From Streptococcaceae bacterium (lineage in GTDB: Bacteria > Bacillota > Bacilli > Lactobacillales > Streptococcaceae), in the NCBI GenBank assembly GCA_031279745.1, contig JAITHN010000178.1:1-6870 (forward strand): DNA of 6,870 nt. Reading direction: 5' to 3'. The translations under genes and the position numbers were made by a program. A model generated the notes under the pieces. The model made no database searches. It saw only the letters and a program-made list of their open reading frames with translations, and was not told the DNA's origin. Below, piece by piece: positions 1-4,374 of the stretch (positions are counted from its first letter, which is position 1; each line of letters opens with the position of its first letter).

Positions 1-319
1 CTTCCGTCAATTGAGGAATCACTAATCGAATGACATTCCCATCACTCATTGGAGTTAATCCGAGGTCGCTCGCATTTAACGCTTGCTCAATATCTTTAAT
101 CGTTGTCTTGTCAAATGGAGTAATCAAAAGCACTCGTGCTTCTGGAATTTGAATCGATGCCATCTGATTTAACGGCGTTGGTGCTCCGTAGTAAGAAACT
201 TGGATACGATCCAACAAGGAAGCATTTGCACGTCCAGCACGAATATGTCCAAACTCATGATTCAAGCTAATACTTGCTTTTTCCATTTTTTCTTTTGTAG
301 CAGTTAATAAATCCATCAT
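1..319 (-). CDS. frr: Ribosome recycling factor, N-terminal part (cut by window start)
   Basis: Ribosome recycling factor works with EF-G in the cytoplasm to split the post-termination ribosome from mRNA and tRNA. The 106 codons visible (of about 185 usual for the family) read without a stop up to the window edge. They contain the family signature: ATKEKMEKA near the start, then GHIRAGRANASLLDRIQV, a YYGAPTPLNQMASI stretch, the basic/acidic PEARVLLITPFDK segment and DLGLTPMSDGNVIRLVIP. This covers the first helix of the helical domain and much of the beta-rich second domain. Two ATG codons stand in tandem (319 and 316). The Shine-Dalgarno AGAGAGGG overlaps the stop codon of the gene before it, and its spacing of about 7 bases slightly favours the second ATG. 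It lies 9 bp after the small membrane gene, so it is almost certainly co-transcribed with it and pyrH. The C-terminal part is outside the window. Confidence 0.97.
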   Translation of the reverse strand, partial: MMDLLTATKEKMEKASISLNHEFGHIRAGRANASLLDRIQVSYYGAPTPLNQMASIQIPEARVLLITPFDKTTIKDIEQALNASDLGLTPMSDGNVIRLVIPQLTE

Positions 320-328
320 TTTCCCTCT

Positions 329-766
329 CTAGTATCTATTTGTCATGTAGAACAACATAACAAAAAAGTAAAACACAATTACTAAAAAATACACGACATA
401 GGCAAAAGCTTGAACGATGAAGAGAATAAGTCCAATCGTGTTCCACACCTTTTGATCTTTCATCATTTCTTCGTCGCTTGCATATTTCCCAGTTTCTCTA
501 AGCCACTTGTATCCATTCAATCCGCCTAGAATCATCATAACAATATTCGCAATAGGGATTACGCCAATAATCATTAGCGGAACATTATTCCCGATTCCCC
601 ACATCCACGTGAGACCTGAAGCAGCCCAGTTCCATTTTGGAACTTTAGTCGATTCAACTTGCGCAACCTCAATCTGATTTTCTTCGATCGTTTGGTTTTC
701 AGTATGAGCAGTAGGAGTTTCCTGATTTTCTATTTCAAAACTTTTTTCTTGAAATTGATCTGCCAT
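329..766 (-). CDS. Small integral membrane protein of unknown function, between pyrH and frr
   Basis: The protein has 145 residues. Residues 1-43 are hydrophilic and rich in Glu, Gln, Asn and Thr, with no signal peptide. A tryptophan-rich block follows: KWNWAASGLTWMWGIGNNV at 44-62. Hydrophobic spans lie at about 63-83 and 109-141; the second is long enough for one or two passes and is full of Phe, Tyr and Val. A charged loop (about 88-107) separates them, so it is a membrane protein with two or three passes. From memory, the KWNW...W.WGIGN.V...IP..NI.M.ILG block resembles small Firmicutes proteins sometimes labelled 'ribonuclease G' in databases. I see no nuclease domain and would not use that name. 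Its ATG directly abuts the pyrH stop (TAAATG), and its Shine-Dalgarno GGAGGG lies in the last pyrH codons, so translation is probably coupled. Expression should follow pyrH and frr. Function is unknown. Confidence 0.88.
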   Translation of the reverse strand: MADQFQEKSFEIENQETPTAHTENQTIEENQIEVAQVESTKVPKWNWAASGLTWMWGIGNNVPLMIIGVIPIANIVMMILGGLNGYKWLRETGKYASDEEMMKDQKVWNTIGLILFIVQAFAYVVYFLVIVFYFFVMLFYMTNRY

Positions 767-1489
767 TTATTTTCCCTCCACTGTCGTTCCAATATTTTCA
801 CCAAGCACAACTCGTTTGATATTCCCTGGTTCGTTCAAATTGAATACAACGAGAGGAATATTATTGTCCATGGAAAGCGAACTTGCAGTTGAATCCATAA
901 CATTCAACCCTTTAGAAATCACATCCATATGCGTCAAATGATCATATTTTGTTGCTGTCTTATCAATTTTTGGATCGGCTGAGTAGACACCATCGACATT
1001 GTTTTTCGCCATCAAGATGACGTCTGCATTGATTTCAGCAGCACGCAATGCAGCACCTGTATCTGTTGAGAAATATGGATTCCCAGTACCTGCAGCAAAG
1101 ATGACGACACGCCCTTTTTCCAAATGACGTTCTGCACGGCGGCGAATATAAGGTTCCGCAATCTTGTTCATATCCACACTCGTTTGCACGCGTGTAGGCA
1201 CACCTAATGTTTCAAGCGTATCTTGAAGAGCGAGTGCATTCATTACTGTGGCAAGCATTCCCATTGAGTCTGCCGCAGCCCTCTCCATGCCCATCTCCGC
1301 TCCAATTTGCCCACGCCATATGTTTCCGCCGCCTACAACGATTGCGATTTCAACACCAAGTTCATAAACTTCTTTTAATTCTAAAGAAATTTCACGTACA
1401 ACTTTTGGTAAGATGCCAAATCCTTGTTCTCCTGCAAGTGCTTCTCCGCTGAGTTTCAATACTACACGTTTGTACTTTGGTTCAATCAT
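767..1489 (-). CDS. pyrH: Uridylate kinase (UMP kinase)
   Basis: Cytoplasmic enzyme that phosphorylates UMP to UDP with ATP, the step leading to UTP and CTP; bacterial PyrH is a hexamer of the amino acid kinase fold. The 240 residues match the family length. Visible motifs are KLSGEAL (12-18, ATP phosphate binding), VVGGGNIWRG (51-60), ADSMGMLATVMNALALQ (73-89, UMP site and interface), GTGNPYFSTDTGAALRAAE (134-152) and KNNVDGVYSADP (162-173). The last is the nucleotide-binding signature near the ATP site. The ATG at 1489 has a strong GGAGG six bases upstream and a standard N-terminus (IEPKYKRVVLKLSGEAL). It begins 41 bp after the amino acid permease. No strong terminator lies in that gap, but an extended -10 element suggests a promoter there. 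The gene ends against the start of the small membrane protein gene. In many Firmicutes tsf lies immediately upstream; here it does not. Confidence 0.98.
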   Translation of the reverse strand: MIEPKYKRVVLKLSGEALAGEQGFGILPKVVREISLELKEVYELGVEIAIVVGGGNIWRGQIGAEMGMERAAADSMGMLATVMNALALQDTLETLGVPTRVQTSVDMNKIAEPYIRRRAERHLEKGRVVIFAAGTGNPYFSTDTGAALRAAEINADVILMAKNNVDGVYSADPKIDKTATKYDHLTHMDVISKGLNVMDSTASSLSMDNNIPLVVFNLNEPGNIKRVVLGENIGTTVEGK

Positions 1490-1495
1490 AATATT

Positions 1496-1500
1496 CCTCC
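1496..1500 (-). promoter_or_regulatory. Ribosome-binding site of pyrH
   Basis: GGAGG on the minus strand, six bases before the ATG at 1489. It fixes the start of pyrH and lies inside the 41-bp gap after the permease gene. Confidence 0.85.
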
Positions 1501-1515
1501 ATCAATCTACTCAGT

Positions 1516-1524
1516 ATTCTATCA
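1516..1524 (-). promoter_or_regulatory. Candidate extended -10 promoter for pyrH operon
   Basis: On the minus strand the gap between the permease stop and pyrH reads TGATAGAAT, a TGn-extended -10 hexamer (TAGAAT, one base off TATAAT). It lies 27 bases before the pyrH start codon. No good -35 hexamer is found 16-18 bp upstream (the sequence there is GCGAAA or close to it), which fits an extended -10 promoter or a chance match. A promoter is expected here because pyrH and frr are normally essential and the gene before them is an unrelated transporter. Read-through from the permease is the alternative. Confidence 0.4.
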
Positions 1525-1525
1525 C

Positions 1526-1539
1526 AAATCCTAGGATTT
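1526..1539 (-). repeat. 14-bp perfect palindrome at the permease stop codon
   Basis: AAATCCTAGGATTT is its own reverse complement over 14 bases. It contains the permease TAG stop and lies directly upstream of the candidate pyrH -10 element, where a spacer or -35 would be. With no unpaired loop it makes a poor RNA hairpin, and no U-run follows on the minus strand, so it is not a good terminator. It could be a binding site for a dimeric regulator of pyrH, or chance. Confidence 0.4.
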
Positions 1540-2940
1540 TTCGCTTTCTTCGTTCAAGATAGAGTGCTTATATCCATAAGCGAAGTAAATGATCACACCG
1601 ATAAGAAGTAGGATTCCAAATATAATCCATGTATCTAGTGAGAGTTGCAACATCAAATAACCACTTACAAGTATTGAAAGGATGGGAAGAACAGGATAAA
1701 ACGGTGATACAAATGTTCCAACTGGTGCTTTTGTTTCATTTTTTCGAATGAAGATAAGCCCAATCGCCATTAAGATTAAATAGGTAAGCGTTAAAATATT
1801 TACCACTTGCGCCAATGTCTGTAGCGGGATAAAGCCTGAAAAAATCAAAGCGATCACACCAATCACGATGGTTGCATTTTGCGGATTATGATGCGTGTCA
1901 TTCACTTTTGTAAGGAATTTTGGCAATAAGCCATCTTTTGCAATCGCATAGACGAGTCGGCTCAATCCATAAATCATGGAAACCAAAACTGTTAATAAAG
2001 TCACCACTGCCCCTGCAGTAATGATGTTGGCTAGAAGAGGTTGGTGAACTGAACGCATGGCAAACGCAACTGGATCATTCACGCCAAGTTTTTTATAATT
2101 GACCATACCTGTTAAAACGATGGTAACCAAAATATAAAGCACTGTTGAAATTCCGATAGAATATAAGATTCCACGAGGAATGGATTTTTTCGGATTTTTT
2201 GTTTCTTCCACCGCCATTGATATACTTTCAAATCCAAGGTAGGCGAAGAACATCAACGCACTTCCTGCAACAACTCCGGTATTATGCCCTTCTCCAAAAA
2301 AACCGAAAGGCATAAAAGGTTGCCAGTTTGCCTTATTAATGAAAAATGCTCCGAAAAGAATAAACAGAACAATCAAGAAAAGCTTAATCAACACCATTGC
2401 AGAGTTAAATCTGAGGAATTTTTTTGCATCACGTGTGATGATGATGGTTACGGTCAATGTCACCAACATCGCTAATAAGTCTACAAAGGTCCCATTTGCA
2501 CTATTATATGCGCCTGAAAGAGCTTTGGGAATATGAATCCCAATAGCTTCAACAAACCCCCTTACATACCCGCTCCAACCTGTCGCAGCGCTACTTCCTG
2601 CTAAGATGAACTCGAGAATAATCAACCATCCGCCAATCCAGCCGAAGAATTCCCCGAAAGTATGGAAAAGAAAGGCATACGGTCCACCAATTGCCGGAAC
2701 ACGTGAAGAATATTCCGCAAAAATCAATCCACTAAGAGCAACTGAAATGGCTGCGATGAGAAAACTAAGACTGAGCGCTGGTCCCGCCCATTGGTTTGCA
2801 CCTACTCCAGTGACGGTGAAAATTCCAGTCCCAACGATTGCCCCTACTCCCAAAAATACGAGATCAGGTGTGGTTAAATTTCTTGTTAACTTTGATTCCA
2901 ACGGCTGATCCACCGAAGATTTCTTCCTAAATAATTCCAT
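1531..2940 (-). CDS. APC-family amino acid permease (cationic amino acid transporter-like)
   Basis: Integral membrane transporter of the amino acid-polyamine-organocation superfamily, closest in appearance to the YfnA/YhdG-like cationic amino acid transporter group. The substrate cannot be read from sequence. The start at 2940 gives 469 residues and about 12 membrane spans. Signatures are GVGAIVGTGIF (31-41, unwound helix 1 that binds substrate), FAEYSSRVPAIGGPYAF (74-90, helix 2-3), FFAYLGFESI (231-240, helix 6), VEETKNPKKSIPRGI (244-258, the conserved loop after it) and RLVYAIAKDGLLPKFLTKV (328-346, helix 8 and its loop). An in-frame ATG at 2952 would add four residues (MEAH) but has no Shine-Dalgarno; the GGAGG sits inside those extra codons and serves the ATG at 2940. 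It has its own likely promoter upstream and is followed 41 bp later by pyrH, with no strong terminator between. Confidence 0.93.
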   Translation of the reverse strand: MELFRKKSSVDQPLESKLTRNLTTPDLVFLGVGAIVGTGIFTVTGVGANQWAGPALSLSFLIAAISVALSGLIFAEYSSRVPAIGGPYAFLFHTFGEFFGWIGGWLIILEFILAGSSAATGWSGYVRGFVEAIGIHIPKALSGAYNSANGTFVDLLAMLVTLTVTIIITRDAKKFLRFNSAMVLIKLFLIVLFILFGAFFINKANWQPFMPFGFFGEGHNTGVVAGSALMFFAYLGFESISMAVEETKNPKKSIPRGILYSIGISTVLYILVTIVLTGMVNYKKLGVNDPVAFAMRSVHQPLLANIITAGAVVTLLTVLVSMIYGLSRLVYAIAKDGLLPKFLTKVNDTHHNPQNATIVIGVIALIFSGFIPLQTLAQVVNILTLTYLILMAIGLIFIRKNETKAPVGTFVSPFYPVLPILSILVSGYLMLQLSLDTWIIFGILLLIGVIIYFAYGYKHSILNEESEKS

Positions 2941-2945
2941 ATGCG

Positions 2946-2950
2946 CCTCC
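2946..2950 (-). promoter_or_regulatory. Ribosome-binding site that sets the permease start at 2940
   Basis: GGAGG with five bases (CGCAT) before the ATG at 2940. The same bases would be codons 1-3 of a longer reading from the ATG at 2952, which has only A/T-rich sequence upstream. The shorter start is therefore preferred. Confidence 0.8.
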
Positions 2951-2969
2951 ATAAAATAACATTTTGTTT

Positions 2970-2998
2970 ATATTATCTTTATTCAATCAGATTGTAAA
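2970..2998 (-). promoter_or_regulatory. Probable sigma-A-type promoter of the permease
   Basis: Minus strand: -35 TTTACA (2998-2993, one mismatch to TTGACA), a 17-bp spacer, then -10 TAATAT (2975-2970, four of six to TATAAT). It lies 29 bp before the chosen start codon, leaving a short leader with the GGAGG. The surrounding DNA is very AT-rich, so the -10 is less certain than the -35 and the spacing. An 11-base inverted repeat (CAATC-A-GATTG) falls in the spacer and -35 edge and could be an operator. Confidence 0.6.
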
Positions 2999-3185
2999 CC
3001 TAAAGAAATCTTTATTATTAATAATTCCTTAATTTTTATTCTCGATTGATTGCCAAATGAACGAATCGATTGTAAACTACGTAATGAAATTGATTACTTC
3101 ATTTGCATACCGAGTGACATTTTTTGTTTTTTATTACTCATCCTTTCTTTTTCCATTTCTCTCGGATTTCTGCAAATTTTATTAT

Positions 3186-3228
3186 AAGATTGCTCACTCC
3201 CCCCCTTTTGTGAGCAATCTTTTTTTTT
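3186..3228 (+). terminator. Strong intrinsic terminator on the plus strand, without a gene
   Basis: AAGATTGCTCAC (3186-3197) pairs perfectly over 12 bases with GTGAGCAATCTT (3210-3221). The loop of 12 bases contains seven C in a row. On the plus strand the stem leads into nine T (3220-3228, the first two in the stem). On the minus strand only TATAATAAAATTT-like sequence follows, so the direction is clearly plus. No plus-strand gene lies upstream in the window. It may end a small RNA, stop antisense transcription toward the reductase, or be left from a lost gene. Confidence 0.8.
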
Positions 3229-3248
3229 GCCTTGCGCCACCGGTTGAC

Positions 3249-3294
3249 AAAAAAATCGGGTTGGGGCGCGATAAAAATCACATCCCAACCCGAT
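3249..3294 (-). terminator. Intrinsic terminator of the aldo/keto reductase gene
   Basis: On the minus strand ATCGGGTTGGG pairs with CCCAACCCGAT (11 bp). After one A/C mismatch the stem continues through six more pairs (two of them G-U) to a TTTT loop, and a run of T follows (A at 3249-3255 on the plus strand). It begins 28 bases after the reductase stop codon. It shares the GGGTTGGGA core with the terminator at 4265-4303. Confidence 0.88.
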
Positions 3295-3321
3295 GCCCAA
3301 CTCGTCAATACACTCCTAATC

Positions 3322-4170
3322 TTAGAAGTCTGTTTCATCAGGGTTTCTTGACATCCCTGCTTTTCCATTCAAACTTGAAATAAATTCCATATCCTCATCG
3401 TCCAACTCAAAGTCGAATAAATCGAAGTTCTCGGCAATTCTTTCCGTATGAACGGATTTTGGAAGAGGTAAAATTCCTTTTTGCAAGCTCCAACGCAAAA
3501 CGACTTGAGCAACCGTCTTCCCTACTTTTTCTGCAATTTCTTTTAATTCCTCTACTTCAAATATTTTTCCAGTGCCAAGTGGTGAATAGGCTTCTGTCAA
3601 AATCCCATGCTCGGTATTGTACGCAACAACCTCTTCCTGTTCATCGCTCGGATTGACTAAGATTTGGTTCACCATAGGTTTTATCTTAGCCGTTTCAAGA
3701 AGTGCATCCAAATGATGTGGATGGAAGTTTGAAACTCCAATTGCACGAACACGCCCGCTTTCCAAAGCTTCTTCCATCGCGCGCCATGCTTCTGCATTTG
3801 CATCCTGCCATCTATCTCTTATCTTCACGGGATTTGGCCAGTGAATTAAATATAAGTCAACATAGTCTAAGTCTAGTTTTGCAAGTGAAGTTTCCAAAGC
3901 GAGTTTTGCTTCTTCGTAACCATGGGCATCGTTCCAAAGTTTTGTCGTAATGAAAAGTTCCTCACGTGGAATACCACTTCTTTTGATTGCTCTTCCCACG
4001 CTCTCTTCATTTTTATAGATTGCAGCTGTATCGATATGGCGATAACCTGCGTCGAGTGCATCTACTACACTCTGCTCCGCAATTTCTCCATCTGGCGCCT
4101 GCCAAGTTCCAAATCCTACAACCGGTATTTCAACCCCGTTTGCCAAAGTATACACTGAGTTCTTATCCAT
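3322..4170 (-). CDS. Aldo/keto reductase (AKR5-like)
   Basis: Cytoplasmic NADPH-dependent reductase of carbonyl compounds, of the bacterial group that includes 2,5-diketo-D-gluconate reductases and B. subtilis YvgN/YtbE. The real substrate cannot be told. The 282 residues fit a full (alpha/beta)8 barrel. The catalytic tetrad is complete: Asp47 in GYRHIDTA, Tyr52 in AIYKNE, Lys77 in ITTKLWN and His110 in LIHWPNP. GVSNF (145-149) and a cofactor-phosphate motif PKSVHTERIAENF (237-249) are present. The C-terminus ends NPDETDF; related enzymes end in similar short acidic-aromatic tails. The ATG at 4170 has an AGAAGG ribosome-binding site at a good distance. It is a single-gene unit, with a promoter and cre-like site upstream and a terminator just downstream. 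A role in detoxifying aldehydes such as methylglyoxal is possible but inferred only from relatives. Confidence 0.95.
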   Translation of the reverse strand: MDKNSVYTLANGVEIPVVGFGTWQAPDGEIAEQSVVDALDAGYRHIDTAAIYKNEESVGRAIKRSGIPREELFITTKLWNDAHGYEEAKLALETSLAKLDLDYVDLYLIHWPNPVKIRDRWQDANAEAWRAMEEALESGRVRAIGVSNFHPHHLDALLETAKIKPMVNQILVNPSDEQEEVVAYNTEHGILTEAYSPLGTGKIFEVEELKEIAEKVGKTVAQVVLRWSLQKGILPLPKSVHTERIAENFDLFDFELDDEDMEFISSLNGKAGMSRNPDETDF

Positions 4171-4191
4171 TTTCTACCTTCTCCCATCTTC

Positions 4192-4206
4192 CTTAAGCGT
4201 TTACAT
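4192..4206 (-). promoter_or_regulatory. Candidate cre site (CcpA) in the reductase leader
   Basis: Minus strand ATGTAAACGCTTAAG matches the consensus WTGNAANCGNWNWCA except at its last two positions. The TGTAAACG half is perfect and the central CG is present. It lies between the -10 and the ribosome-binding site, where bound CcpA would act as a roadblock. This suggests repression of the reductase by preferred sugars. The incomplete second half keeps confidence moderate. Confidence 0.45.
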
Positions 4207-4212
4207 TCTTAT

Positions 4213-4241
4213 TTTATACTACATTTCAATCTTTGTTTCTA
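4213..4241 (-). promoter_or_regulatory. Probable promoter of the aldo/keto reductase gene
   Basis: Minus strand: -10 TATAAA (4218-4213, followed by AT), a 17-bp spacer, and a weak -35 TAGAAA (4241-4236, four of six). It lies between the upstream terminator and the start codon at 4170, leaving a leader of about 35 bases. Confidence 0.5.
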
Positions 4242-4264
4242 CAAATAAAATGATTTGAGGCTGG

Positions 4265-4303
4265 AAAAAAAGGTTGGGATTTGACTTTTGTCAATTCCCA
4301 ACC
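4265..4303 (-). terminator. Intrinsic terminator downstream of clpC
   Basis: On the minus strand GGTTGGGAATTGAC pairs with GTCAAATCCCAACC (14 bp with one internal mismatch) around an AAAA loop, followed by seven T (A at 4265-4271 on the plus strand). No T-run follows on the plus strand, so it is one-directional. It is 71 bp past the clpC stop and isolates the reductase gene. Confidence 0.88.
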
Positions 4304-4318
4304 CAGAGGAGTTTCTAC

Positions 4319-4366
4319 TTAGAAGTCAAAACCCAAGTTTTCCCCATAATTATTAAAACGCCCAAT
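4319..4366 (-). pseudogene. Possible remnant of an aldo/keto reductase 3' end
   Basis: Between the clpC stop and its terminator a 15-codon open stretch on the minus strand reads IGRFNNYGENLGFDF and a TAA stop, preceded by a TAG. It has no start codon or ribosome-binding site. Its end recalls the tails of aldo/keto reductases (many end G-x-N/D-P-D-N-F-D-F, as I remember for B. subtilis YvgN). The ten bases GACTTCTAAG at its end are identical to those at the end of the intact reductase gene in this window, in the same frame. Both are followed by a GGGTTGGGA-type terminator. It may be the tail of a lost tandem copy; such a short match could also be chance. Confidence 0.25.
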
Positions 4367-4374
4367 CTAAAAGA

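Larger units (their letters stand above)
2953..3321. other. Intergenic region between the reductase and the permease
   Basis: No credible gene lies here. Open frames crossing it on either strand lack ribosome-binding sites, and the longer ones run into the coding end of the reductase. From high to low coordinate it holds the minus-strand terminator of the reductase, a second strong terminator facing the plus strand, an AT-rich stretch, a 10-bp direct repeat (GATTGTAAAC at 2990-2999 and 3068-3077) and the permease promoter. I found no T-box, riboswitch or tRNA-like structure in it. Confidence 0.75.

Noticed and set aside
329..766. Calling the small membrane protein a ribonuclease G, toxin or immunity protein
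   Set aside because: It has no S1 or nuclease domain, no toxin-antitoxin layout and no bacteriocin neighbour; only membrane spans and a Trp-rich block are visible.
1526..1540. Palindrome at the permease stop as a terminator
   Set aside because: It has no natural loop and no U-run on the minus strand, so it would not end transcription efficiently.
2941..2952. Upstream ATG at 2952 as the permease start
   Set aside because: No ribosome-binding site precedes it, while a good GGAGG lies inside its first codons and fits the ATG at 2940.
3198..3204. Seven-C run in the terminator loop as a phase-variation tract
   Set aside because: It is outside any gene or promoter spacer, so slippage would not switch anything evident.
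2953..3321. T-box or other amino acid riboswitch before the permease
   Set aside because: No TGGNACCGCG-like T-box sequence is seen. The strong hairpin in the region has its T-run on the other strand, and the permease promoter lies close to the gene, leaving a short leader.
3094..3368. Two minus-strand open frames of 68 and 76 codons after the reductase
   Set aside because: Both read through the terminator hairpins and have no convincing ribosome-binding site; one starts inside the reductase gene in another frame.
3057..3383. 108-codon plus-strand open frame across the reductase-permease spacer
   Set aside because: It reads through two terminator hairpins and into the antisense of the reductase end. 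There is no Shine-Dalgarno and no recognisable protein.
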